Assembly (NCBI RefSeq): GCF_001625655.1
Contig: NZ_AUYB01000114.1
Location: 40,267-104,266, forward strand
DNA from: Pseudoalteromonas luteoviolacea DSM 6061
GTDB taxonomy: Bacteria > Pseudomonadota > Gammaproteobacteria > Enterobacterales > Alteromonadaceae
DNA length: 64,000 nt
Direction of reading: 5' to 3'
A program made the position numbers and the translations under genes. Positions within the stretch are counted from its first letter, which is position 1; each line of letters begins with the position of its first letter. Shown here piece after piece: positions 34,365-41,829 of this stretch. The notes below the pieces were generated by a model. It saw nothing but the letters and a program-made list of their open reading frames with translations. It was not told where the DNA came from and did no database searches.

Positions 34365-34864
34365 CATTGCCTACTTCGATAGACGTTGCTCAAAGCTTAG
34401 CTGCGTTGGAGATCACCTACTTAAGTTATGAGCACCCGCCACTGGCGAATTGTGATATAGCAAAAAGCATAGGACTGGAGCGAAAAGGCGTCGGTCTAAA
34501 GAATCTCTTTTTGAGAGATAACTATGGTAAACGTCATTTCCTCGTAATTACCTTGGCGGAGAAACAGCTAGATTTGAAAACGTTGTCTAAGCAGCAGGGC
34601 GTATCACGGCTCGGGTTTTGTTCAACTGAGCGACTTGCTAAGTATTTAAAGGTAAAACCCGGTTGTGTTTCCGCTTTAGCGATAAATAATGATGAATCAC
34701 AGCAAGTAGAGTTGTGGTTAGATAAGGAACTCGAAGGCGCGACTCTATGGCAATGTCACCCTTTTGAAAATGACAAAACATGGGTGATTAAGCTTAGCGA
34801 CTTGCAAAGGTTTTGGTCTCATACAGGTCATCGACCGAGTTGGGTCTCACTACCTATACGATAA
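34361..34864 (+). CDS. Prolyl-tRNA editing domain protein (YbaK/PrdX type)
   Basis: This free-standing editing domain of 167 residues is of the YbaK/ProX superfamily, whose PrdX members hydrolyse alanine mis-attached to tRNA-Pro. The family pattern is visible: LEITYLSYEHPPLANCDIAK, GVGLKNLFLRDNYGKRHFLV, LDLKTLSKQQGVSRLGFCST, ERLAKYLKVKPGCVSALAIN, and the C-terminal LQRFWSHTGHRPSWVSLP. The GTG at 34361 fits the family length and overlaps the preceding stop. It ends 37 bases inside the convergent transporter gene. Confidence 0.85.
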   Translation: MTLPTSIDVAQSLAALEITYLSYEHPPLANCDIAKSIGLERKGVGLKNLFLRDNYGKRHFLVITLAEKQLDLKTLSKQQGVSRLGFCSTERLAKYLKVKPGCVSALAINNDESQQVELWLDKELEGATLWQCHPFENDKTWVIKLSDLQRFWSHTGHRPSWVSLPIR

Positions 34865-35979
34865 TTGAGCCAAGTAAAGTATGCGCCTAGAATACAAATA
34901 AGTAATAGGCTAAGTAAAAACATCTCAATACCTGCTGTTTGGTAAATAAACCCTGGTAAAAAAGACCCTAATGCGCCTCCACTATAGTAAAAAGAGACAT
35001 AGGCGCCATTTGTAATGCTTGCATGGGCAGAACTAATTTCATTTGCTAACGGAGCAGCACTTGCGTGAATGATAAACATACAAGCACAAAATAGCGTGAA
35101 TAGTACAATAAAAGCCCCTAAATTTTGCCATTGCATGGCACTGATTGATACGCAATAAACCCCAAATACCGCGGTTAGTATTACCCAATTATTATTATGT
35201 AACTTGGTTAAATATGGGGCACACATAGAGAGCAACGCACCGACTAGATACCCACCATAAACCCAACCAATTAATTTGGGGTCTTTTAAATTGTATTCAT
35301 TGCTCAGTATAAAAGGCAGGTAGTTTAGTAATGCCGAAAAGCAAAAAAACATGCAAAAAACAGCGCAATATAGACGTAACAACGACGGCTGTTTGAGTGG
35401 CCTTAAATAATCTTTAGGTGAACATGCCTTAGGTGTTGTTATATTTTCGAGTGGTGGAAGCTTGATACGCAAAGAAATCAGAATGAGTAGCGCAGCGTTA
35501 AATATGTAGAAGCTTTCCCAATTCCACCATGTGGCAAAGTTTGCAGCAAGTGCTCTACCAAGAAACCCGCCTAAAATTGTACTGCCCACATACCAAGTCA
35601 TATTTCTTCTTAGACATTGACCTTGCCAAGTTTGACCTATGTAGCTGGTCATAGCAGTTAATGCTGCGGGAAGAATTAAGCCTTCAATAAAGCGTAAGAG
35701 TAAAAATAATTCAAAGCGTTGCTGAAGAGTTATGAGTACACTGCAAAGTGCTAATAGCATCATTGCCACTTTAAGTAATTTTAGCTTCGAGTAATTAGCA
35801 AGAAAAAGTCCATAGCAAATGGGGGCAATGGCCAAAGGTAACATTGTAACGGACATTAATAGGCCAGTATTTGCAGGTGATGTTGCATACAATTGGGCAA
35901 ATTGAGCGAGAAGTGGTTGTGGTGCGTATAGCACAAAAAATATGACCACAGAGCTGAGCATTAGGTGAAATATCGACAT
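34828..35979 (-). CDS. MFS transporter, YnfM-like drug/metabolite exporter
   Basis: This 383-residue inner-membrane protein has about twelve predicted helices and major-facilitator features. The first half begins VVIFFVLYAPQPLLAQFAQL, with LLMSVTMLPLAIAPICYGLF and LLLRFIEGLILPAALTAMTS (motif C-like). A cytoplasmic loop after helix 6 includes ITTPKACSPKDYLRPLKQ. The pattern resembles the YnfM subgroup of putative exporters. The substrate is unknown. It is convergent with the PrdX gene, overlapping by 37 bases. Confidence 0.82.
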   Translation of the reverse strand: MSIFHLMLSSVVIFFVLYAPQPLLAQFAQLYATSPANTGLLMSVTMLPLAIAPICYGLFLANYSKLKLLKVAMMLLALCSVLITLQQRFELFLLLRFIEGLILPAALTAMTSYIGQTWQGQCLRRNMTWYVGSTILGGFLGRALAANFATWWNWESFYIFNAALLILISLRIKLPPLENITTPKACSPKDYLRPLKQPSLLRLYCAVFCMFFCFSALLNYLPFILSNEYNLKDPKLIGWVYGGYLVGALLSMCAPYLTKLHNNNWVILTAVFGVYCVSISAMQWQNLGAFIVLFTLFCACMFIIHASAAPLANEISSAHASITNGAYVSFYYSGGALGSFLPGFIYQTAGIEMFLLSLLLICILGAYFTWLNYRIGSETQLGR

Positions 35980-36231
35980 TTTTATTCTACTGGTAAATAA
36001 CCAATCTAATTATCTACTTTTGACGCAATAATTCCTCTTTAATGTAATAAAAACTTGTCATGCATCATAAATTTTTTTTTCTAGTTTGGTAGATTTTGTT
36101 GTGTGGTGCGACTTTTAAAACACAAAGACACTGCTCAAGTCTTTAAACTTGATTTACAGTTTACGAAATTGTTTAGATTTACCAATTTTGGTATTAAAAT
36201 AGCTGCAAGTTTAGATTGATGGAGTGGCATT

Positions 36232-36774
36232 ATGGGTTCTCTACAGGATCAGCTTCTAAAAGCGGGATTGACGACCGAGCACAAAGCAAAAGTCGCTAAA
36301 ACGGAAAAGCGCAAACAACAGAAAAAGAAAAAAAAGAAGGGCGCAACGAGCGACCAGACAGATCTGCAAAAGCATATAGAGCAGACCAAACTTGCTCAAC
36401 AGCAAAAAGCAGAAGCTTTAAATAAAGCAAAGCAAGATGATTTGAAAGAGCGTGAGCAAGTGGCACGTGTAAAACAAATTTTAGAGCATCATAACCAAGA
36501 AGAAATTAAAGGCGAAAGAACATTTAATTTCACTTATGAAAGCAAAGTCAAAGAGCTGGACGTAAACGAGCAAACCCAAAAAGCACTGTCAAAAGGCCGC
36601 TTGGCAATTTGTGTGCTGGAAGGACAGTTCTACGTCTTAGAAGATGAGCCTGCAAGAAAAATTGCTGACGTAGATGAAAAGTACATAGTGTTCCATGTTG
36701 AAGACAGCAACAGCCAAGTGGATGAGGACGACCCATACGCAGGATATGAAGTTCCGGATGACTTGACTTGGTAA
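36232..36774 (+). CDS. DUF2058 (YaiL-type) nucleoprotein/polynucleotide-associated protein
   Basis: The protein starts MGSLQDQLLKAGLTTEHKAK, the standard opening of the DUF2058/YaiL family. A very lysine-rich segment follows (KRKQQKKKKKKG), then a charged coiled coil to about residue 95 and a conserved C-terminal domain (ERTFNFTYESKVKELDVNE, RLAICVLEGQFYVLEDEPAR). The basic stretch suggests nucleic-acid binding; the function is not known. It is 180 residues long with GGAG before the ATG. It appears to be a single-gene unit. Confidence 0.85.
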   Translation: MGSLQDQLLKAGLTTEHKAKVAKTEKRKQQKKKKKKGATSDQTDLQKHIEQTKLAQQQKAEALNKAKQDDLKEREQVARVKQILEHHNQEEIKGERTFNFTYESKVKELDVNEQTQKALSKGRLAICVLEGQFYVLEDEPARKIADVDEKYIVFHVEDSNSQVDEDDPYAGYEVPDDLTW

Positions 36775-36891
36775 TTTAATCAGCTCGTTTCTTTTATTGG
36801 CTAGGTTTGCTTTTAAATTAGATAAGTAATTGTGTAGAGAAGCTTTAGGTCGACTACACTGGGTAAATAACCGTCAAATAAGAGAAACGAT

Positions 36892-37215
36892 ATGACTAAA
36901 TTAAAGCAACTCGTAATCGCGTCCAGCATAGCAACTGTGACGTTACTTTCTAGTAATGTAGCGGCTGCCGATGGCAAAGCATTGTATACAGCAAAGCTTT
37001 GCCAAACATGTCATGGAGCTGAAGGAAAAGCACCAATAATGCCTTTGTATCCAAAAGTAAACGGGCAAAGCAAAGAGTATCTATTGGCACAAATGAAGGA
37101 CATTAAGTCCGGTAAACGCAGTAATGGCATGTCTGCAGCGATGAAGGCTATGGTTGCAAATGTTTCTGACGCGGAACTTGAGGCGATAGCAGCTTACCTT
37201 GCAACGGTAAAATAG
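36892..37215 (+). CDS. Small periplasmic class I cytochrome c
   Basis: This 107-residue protein has a signal peptide ending near AAAD and one heme-binding motif CQTCHG. MPLYPKVNGQSKEYLLAQMK follows, and NGMSAAMKAMV holds the methionine ligand. The size and pattern match a soluble monoheme cytochrome c (c553/c5-like) that shuttles electrons in the periplasm. It is closed by its own terminator. No oxidoreductase partner is encoded next to it. Confidence 0.9.
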   Translation: MTKLKQLVIASSIATVTLLSSNVAAADGKALYTAKLCQTCHGAEGKAPIMPLYPKVNGQSKEYLLAQMKDIKSGKRSNGMSAAMKAMVANVSDAELEAIAAYLATVK

Positions 37216-37232
37216 TTTGCCCGCCAAGAGTG

Positions 37233-37260
37233 AAAAAGCCACCGTTTTAGGTGGCTTTTT
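37233..37260 (+). terminator. Intrinsic terminator after the cytochrome c gene
   Basis: AAAAAGCCACC pairs with GGTGGCTTTTT around a six-base loop, 17 bases after the stop. Confidence 0.93.
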
Positions 37261-37368
37261 AGTTACTAATAAAATAAGGCAGAGTTGATTCTGCGTATTG
37301 AACTATTTTTTTATGTGATTTAGACTTCTATACATCTAAAATCACCATGGCGGATTTAAGGAGCCACA

Positions 37369-38136
37369 ATGTTTGAACTACCTGAGTTGAGTTTAAAAGG
37401 TAAAGTAAGCGAAGAAGAATGGCAGCTGCGAGTGGATTTAGCAGCGTGCTATCGCTTGGTGGAGCATTTTCGTTGGGGTGACTTAATTTACACGCATATG
37501 TCAGCAAGGCTGCCTGGCACCGACCACTATCTAGTGAATGCATTTGGGCTGAGTTTTGATGAAGTAACGGCGTCAAACTTAGTCAAAGTAGATTTGCAAG
37601 GTAATATTCTTGATGAAACGCCGTTTGAGATAAACCCTGCTGGTTTTACCATACACAGTGCTATACATGAAGTACGTGAAGATGCTCATTGTGTTATTCA
37701 CTTACATACCAAAGAAACGATCGCAGTGGCAAGTCTTGAGGGGGGATTACAGCCTCTCAGTCAACACAGTATGTTTTCTTTACCTTCGTTGTCCTACCAT
37801 GGCTATGAAGGGTTGGCGGTAAATGAAGATGAAAAAGCAAGGTTACAAGCGGATCTTGGTGATACCAATCATATGCTGTTAGTAAACCATGGTGGATTAA
37901 CAGTTGGGCCGACGGTAGGAGATGCCTTTATGCGCTTTTATGATTTGCAAAGGGCGTGTGAAATCCAAGTCGCTATTTTGGCGACGGGTCAACCTGCAAT
38001 TCCGGTTCCGCAGCCTATTCAAGATAATATTTATAATCAAGCTAAAGTGGTACACAGTGGCAGTACTGGTGGTCAATTGGCTTGGCCTGCAATGCTCAGA
38101 AAAGCACATCGCTTAGATCCTGGCTTTGCTCAATAG
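37369..38136 (+). CDS. Class II aldolase/adducin family protein
   Basis: This 255-residue protein has the class II aldolase/adducin fold. It carries RWGDLIYTHMSARLPG, FEINPAGFTIHSAIHEVRED, the metal-binding CVIHLHTKETIAVASLEGG and LLVNHGGLTVGPTVGDAFMR. Members are zinc-dependent aldolases, epimerases or decarboxylases acting on sugar phosphates and hydroxy acids; the substrate cannot be read from sequence. AAGGAG precedes the ATG. It lies eight bases before an enolase-superfamily acid-sugar dehydratase gene, so the two probably act in one pathway. Confidence 0.88.
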   Translation: MFELPELSLKGKVSEEEWQLRVDLAACYRLVEHFRWGDLIYTHMSARLPGTDHYLVNAFGLSFDEVTASNLVKVDLQGNILDETPFEINPAGFTIHSAIHEVREDAHCVIHLHTKETIAVASLEGGLQPLSQHSMFSLPSLSYHGYEGLAVNEDEKARLQADLGDTNHMLLVNHGGLTVGPTVGDAFMRFYDLQRACEIQVAILATGQPAIPVPQPIQDNIYNQAKVVHSGSTGGQLAWPAMLRKAHRLDPGFAQ

Positions 38137-38144
38137 GAGTCAAA

Positions 38145-39320
38145 ATGAAAGTAAATCGCGTCGAAGTATTTGATATTCACTGTCCAGACAGACCCGCTTG
38201 GACCCCTGTTTTTGTGCGCATTCATACAGATGAAGGTATTTCTGGGGTCGGTGAAGCAGGACTTGCTTATGACCTAGGACATAGTGCAGCAGCCAGTATG
38301 ATTAAAGAAATGGCAGAAGCATTTCTTATTGGTCATGACCCATTCCAAACAGAGTTACTGTGGTCTCGCATGTTGCGCGAAAGTTTCTGGGGACTGGGCG
38401 GTGGGCCTGTGGTATATGCTGCGATGAGCGCCATTGATACTGCGCTTTGGGACATCAAAGGTAAAGCTCTGAACTTACCAGTTTATCAATTGTTAGGTGG
38501 TAAAGTTAACCCAGAATTACGCACCTATGCTTCTCAGTTGCAATTTGATTGGGACAGTGAGTTCAAAGCTTTAGTGCAGCCTCACGAGTATGCCGAAGCT
38601 GCCCATAAAGCATTGGCAGAGGGTTACGACGCGGTTAAAGTAGACCCCATCATGTATGATAAAGATGGCAACACATACTATGATCGTACTAAGTTAATTT
38701 CTCGCGCAGAAATGAAACTCTACCGAGAGCGCATGAAGGCAATTCGAGAAGCTGTTGGTGATGAAGTGGATATTATCTTTGAATGCCACAGTTTGCCGGG
38801 CGCAACTTCAGCGATCCAGCTTGCTGAAATAGCAGAAGAGTTTGACTGCATGTATTACGAAGAGCCCGTTAACTATCTTAACCATTCACTTCACGCGAAA
38901 GTAGCCAATAAAACGGCTGTGCCGATTGCAGGTGGTGAGCGACTATATAATCGATGGGATGTGCGTCCGTACTTTGAAGATCAAAGTATTGATGTGCTTC
39001 AACCAGATATCGGTTTATGTGGTGGCTTTACTGAAACGAAAAAAGTATGTGATTACGCAGATATCTTTGACGTGAGAATTCAGGCCCATGTTTGTGGCGG
39101 ACCTGTGGCAACGGCTGCATCGCTGCATTTGGAAACTGCGATCCCGAACTTTTTGATTCACGAGCATCACACTTATGCAATTAAAAAGTGGAATAGAGAG
39201 TTATGTCTGCAAGACCCTCAACCAAAAAATGGTGTATTCAAAGTATCAGAAGAGCCAGGTATAGGTATCGAGTTAAATGACGAAGTTGTGATGCGTTCAC
39301 AACGCGTCGAAATCAAGTAA
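38145..39320 (+). CDS. Enolase-superfamily (mandelate racemase/muconate lactonizing) sugar-acid dehydratase-like protein
   Basis: This 391-residue protein has the capping domain (VRIHTDEGISGVGEAGLAYD) and a TIM barrel of the MR subgroup. Metal and catalytic elements are visible in AVKVDPIMYD, the acidic ligands in DIIFECHSLPGA, MYYEEPVNY and AGGERLYNRWDVR, and the HVCGGPVATAASLHLE segment that in galactonate-type dehydratases carries the general-acid histidine. The best guess is dehydration of a sugar acid such as a galactonate-type substrate. The ATG at 38145 has AGGAG seven bases upstream. It is paired with the aldolase gene. Confidence 0.85.
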   Translation: MKVNRVEVFDIHCPDRPAWTPVFVRIHTDEGISGVGEAGLAYDLGHSAAASMIKEMAEAFLIGHDPFQTELLWSRMLRESFWGLGGGPVVYAAMSAIDTALWDIKGKALNLPVYQLLGGKVNPELRTYASQLQFDWDSEFKALVQPHEYAEAAHKALAEGYDAVKVDPIMYDKDGNTYYDRTKLISRAEMKLYRERMKAIREAVGDEVDIIFECHSLPGATSAIQLAEIAEEFDCMYYEEPVNYLNHSLHAKVANKTAVPIAGGERLYNRWDVRPYFEDQSIDVLQPDIGLCGGFTETKKVCDYADIFDVRIQAHVCGGPVATAASLHLETAIPNFLIHEHHTYAIKKWNRELCLQDPQPKNGVFKVSEEPGIGIELNDEVVMRSQRVEIK

Positions 39321-39338
39321 GATTCAAGGTTACCAAAT

Positions 39339-39368
39339 AAAAAACCCAGGCAATGCCTGGGTTTTTTT
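39339..39368. terminator. Terminator between the dehydratase gene and suhB
   Basis: AAAAAACCCAGGC pairs with GCCTGGGTTTTTT around a three-base loop. The A-run and T-run on the two sides make it usable from both strands, which fits the convergent genes. Confidence 0.93.
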
Positions 39369-39382
39369 GGTCGCTATCGAAA

Positions 39383-40186
39383 TTACTTCAGTAGTGACTC
39401 AGTTAATACTGGGCGAATTTCTTTTACAATTGCCTGACATAGCTTCGGTGCACCACATACGATGTTACCGCTGTTATTGTAATTAGCGCCGCCAGCGAAA
39501 TCCATAAGCATACCGCCTGCTTCTTTAACAAGTAGCTCGCCTGCTGCTGTATCCCAAGGCTTTAGGCCAATCTCGTAGAAGCCATCAATACGACCCGCAG
39601 CGACATATGCCATGTCCAATGCTGCTGAGCCTGCACGACGGATATCCGCTGTGTGGATAAACAATGCTTTAAAAGCTTCAGTATATGCGTCTAAATGATG
39701 TTTTTGCTTGAAAGGGAAACCTGTAGCAAGCACGCTGCCCGCAAGCTCATTGCTTTTGGTAACACGAATACGTTTATTGTTTAGTTGTGCACCTTGACCA
39801 CGTGATGCAGTAAATAGTTCGCTGCGAATAGGATCGTAAATAACAGCCTGTTCAACACGACCTTTAACTTTAAGTGCGATAGAAATTGCAAAGTGAGGGA
39901 TACCCTTGATGAAGTTAGTTGTGCCATCAAGTGGATCTATAACCCAAAGGTAATCATTGTCTTTGCCATCTGTGTGGCCAAGCTCTTCTCCAACGATTGC
40001 GTGGTCTGGGTAAGATTTCAAAATAGTGTCACGGATTACACGTTCTGCTTCTGTGTCTACACTTGTCACAAAGTCGTTATTACCTTTTTGGGTCGCTTCA
40101 ACTTGAGACAAATCTTCACATGCACGTAAGATCACTTTACCCGCGTTACGCGCAGCGCGTACCGCAATGTTTAACATTGGATGCAT
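39383..40186 (-). CDS. suhB: Inositol-1-monophosphatase / rrn antitermination factor SuhB
   Basis: SuhB is a Mg2+-dependent phosphatase of the IMPase family. In E. coli it is also part of the rRNA antitermination complex. The 267-residue protein has GEELGHTDGKDNDYLWVIDP, the metal-binding DPLDGTTNFIKGIPHFAIS, and the C-terminal KPWDTAAGELLVKEAGG. It is divergent from trmJ, as in E. coli. Its promoter (reverse strand) has a TAGAAT box near 40239-40234. Confidence 0.96.
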   Translation of the reverse strand: MHPMLNIAVRAARNAGKVILRACEDLSQVEATQKGNNDFVTSVDTEAERVIRDTILKSYPDHAIVGEELGHTDGKDNDYLWVIDPLDGTTNFIKGIPHFAISIALKVKGRVEQAVIYDPIRSELFTASRGQGAQLNNKRIRVTKSNELAGSVLATGFPFKQKHHLDAYTEAFKALFIHTADIRRAGSAALDMAYVAAGRIDGFYEIGLKPWDTAAGELLVKEAGGMLMDFAGGANYNNSGNIVCGAPKLCQAIVKEIRPVLTESLLK

Positions 40187-40233
40187 AGCATTACCTTTGA
40201 ATTGTAAAAGAACTAAATTTTCTGAGCCGGCGT

Positions 40234-40261
40234 ATTCTAGCGATTTTCTGGATAAAGTAAA
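40234..40261 (-). promoter_or_regulatory. Promoter of suhB
   Basis: On the reverse strand TTTACT (40261-40256) and TAGAAT (40239-40234) are 16 bases apart. The -10 is followed by ACGCCGGC, a GC-rich discriminator. Confidence 0.65.
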
Positions 40262-40371
40262 TAACTTTCAATGAAAATGTTTGGTGTTTTTTTATACAGG
40301 TGAGATGATGGTATAGAGATATGTGCCTATGTTAAACTACGCCATTATTTTTGTCTGAGATATTAACGAGC

Positions 40372-41109
40372 ATGGCATTACAAGATATTAGAATTGTACT
40401 TGTGAATACTTCACATTCTGGAAATATTGGTTCAGTTGCACGCGCAATGAAGACCATGGGCTTTTCACAGTTGTATTTGGTTGACCCTGCATGTGAGGTC
40501 GATAGCCATGCTAGCGCTTTAGCGGCGGGTGCGACTGATGTGCTTGGAAACGCAGTAACGGTCGGCAAACTAGAAGATGCAATTGCAGATTGCAGTTTAG
40601 TTATCGGAACGAGTGCGCGCTCGCGTACTTTGTCTTGGCCAATGGTTGATCCAAGAGAGTGTGCACAAAAGCTAGTTGCTGAGTCAGCGTCTGGCCCAGT
40701 TGCGCTGGTATTTGGTCGAGAAAATAGCGGTCTAACAAATGAAGAATTGCAGCTTTGTAACTATCACGTTTGTATACCTGCAAACCCAGATTACAGCTCT
40801 TTGAATTTGGCGATGGCTGTTCAGACGCTTACTTATGAGACGCGTATGACATTTTTGGATACGCAAGATGTACAGCCTGAAGAAGATGATACAAAGTACC
40901 CGACTTCAGAACAGATGGAATTGTTTTATGAGCATCTTGAATCGACGCTCAATGAGACAGGTTTTATCGTGAAACAACATCCGGGTATGGTGATGACTAA
41001 ACTAAAACGTCTTTTCAACCGCGCAAGGCCTGAAGATCAAGAATTGAACATCCTCAGAGGAATTTTGAGCTCTGTAAACAAATCTACTAAACAAAACCAC
41101 AAAGATTAA
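40372..41109 (+). CDS. trmJ: tRNA (cytidine/uridine-32-2'-O)-methyltransferase TrmJ
   Basis: TrmJ is a SPOUT-fold enzyme that methylates the 2'-OH of C32 or U32 in tRNAs. The protein has about 245 residues and begins MALQDIRIVLVNTSHSGNIG. The SARAMKTMG-like segment SVARAMKTMGFSQLYLVDP and the trefoil-knot motifs LVFGRENSGLTNEELQLCNY and IPANPDYSSLNLAMAVQTL are clear. The ATG at 40372 fits the E. coli start better than the upstream in-frame ATG at 40351. It precedes iscR, as in E. coli. Confidence 0.96.
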   Translation: MALQDIRIVLVNTSHSGNIGSVARAMKTMGFSQLYLVDPACEVDSHASALAAGATDVLGNAVTVGKLEDAIADCSLVIGTSARSRTLSWPMVDPRECAQKLVAESASGPVALVFGRENSGLTNEELQLCNYHVCIPANPDYSSLNLAMAVQTLTYETRMTFLDTQDVQPEEDDTKYPTSEQMELFYEHLESTLNETGFIVKQHPGMVMTKLKRLFNRARPEDQELNILRGILSSVNKSTKQNHKD

Positions 41110-41126
41110 TTAGTTTCATACTAGTA

Positions 41127-41151
41127 ATACTTGACTAAATTACTCGGGTAA
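41127..41151 (+). promoter_or_regulatory. IscR-type operator 1
   Basis: The 25-base site matches the type 1 IscR pattern (ATA..YGACT....AGTCR...TAT) with left half ATACTTGACTA and right half TACTCGGGTAA; one position of the right AGTC core differs. It covers the -35 of the distal promoter. Confidence 0.75.
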
Positions 41152-41158
41152 TTACAAT
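41131..41158 (+). promoter_or_regulatory. Distal iscR promoter
   Basis: TTGACT (41131-41136) and TACAAT (41153-41158) are 16 bases apart, embedded in operator 1. The arrangement is the same as in the proximal promoter, so one is probably a duplicate of the other. Confidence 0.65.
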
Positions 41159-41165
41159 GTCCGTA

Positions 41166-41190
41166 ATACCTGATTAAATTAGTCAGGTAT
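41166..41190 (+). promoter_or_regulatory. IscR-type operator 2
   Basis: ATACCTGATTA and TTAGTCAGGTAT form a nearly perfect 25-base palindrome matching the type 1 IscR pattern. It is the most symmetrical of the three sites and has no obvious -10 behind it. Confidence 0.8.
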
Positions 41191-41247
41191 TACGTAATAG
41201 CTAACTTAGTAAGTAGTAACTTATTTAATAAGCAATAGATGTCGTTA

Positions 41248-41272
41248 ATACTTGACTATCTTAGTCAGGTAA
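41248..41272 (+). promoter_or_regulatory. IscR-type operator 3
   Basis: ATACTTGACTA and TTAGTCAGGTAA give a strong type 1 IscR match. It covers the -35 and spacer of the promoter nearest to iscR, where bound [2Fe-2S]-IscR would block RNA polymerase. Confidence 0.85.
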
Positions 41273-41279
41273 TTACAAT
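41252..41279 (+). promoter_or_regulatory. Proximal iscR promoter
   Basis: TTGACT (41252-41257) and TACAAT (41274-41279) are 16 bases apart, with operator 3 lying over them. The predicted transcript would have a leader of about 30 bases before the iscR ATG at 41314. Confidence 0.8.
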
Positions 41280-41313
41280 TTGCGACTTTGATAAATTTTA
41301 CCTAGAGGCGCGT

Positions 41314-41805
41314 ATGAAACTGACTTCAAAAGGCAGATATGCAGTAACAGCAATGCTCGATGTTGCTTTGCACGCCAACATCGGTCCTGTGCCTCTGGCT
41401 GATATTTCTGAACGACAAGAAATATCTCTATCGTATCTAGAACAATTATTCGCACGGCTACGTAAACATGGACTTGTGAGCTCTGTACGAGGGCCCGGTG
41501 GTGGTTACTTATTAGGTCGTGACGCACACACAATTTCTGTTGGCGATGTTATTAATGCCGTTGACGAATCAGTAGACGCAACTCGCTGTCATGGTGAAGG
41601 GGGCGGTTGTCAGAGTGGTATGCGTTGTTTAACTCATACCCTGTGGTCAGACCTTAGTGTGCGAATTGAAGAATTTTTAAATAGTATTTCCCTTGCCGAG
41701 CTAGTCGCCAACTCTGATGTGCAATCTGTTGCGTCACGTCAGGATAAAAGCGTTAGCGATGCGATGAAGCAATTAGATAATATTCAAGTGAGTTGCCAAC
41801 TTTAA
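41314..41805 (+). CDS. iscR: Fe-S cluster assembly regulator IscR
   Basis: IscR is an Rrf2-family regulator that binds a [2Fe-2S] cluster and represses the isc operon when clusters are plentiful. The 163-residue protein begins MKLTSKGRYAVTAMLDVALH, carries a winged helix (LSYLEQLFARLRKHGLVSSV, RGPGGGYLLG) and has the cluster cysteines at C92, C99 and C105 followed by LTHTLW with H107. The spacing C-X6-C-X5-C has one residue more in the first gap than E. coli IscR as I recall it. The ATG at 41314 has AGAGG upstream and matches the family start. Confidence 0.96.
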   Translation: MKLTSKGRYAVTAMLDVALHANIGPVPLADISERQEISLSYLEQLFARLRKHGLVSSVRGPGGGYLLGRDAHTISVGDVINAVDESVDATRCHGEGGGCQSGMRCLTHTLWSDLSVRIEEFLNSISLAELVANSDVQSVASRQDKSVSDAMKQLDNIQVSCQL

Positions 41806-41829
41806 TTTTGGCGTCAAGCGGAGAAAGAA

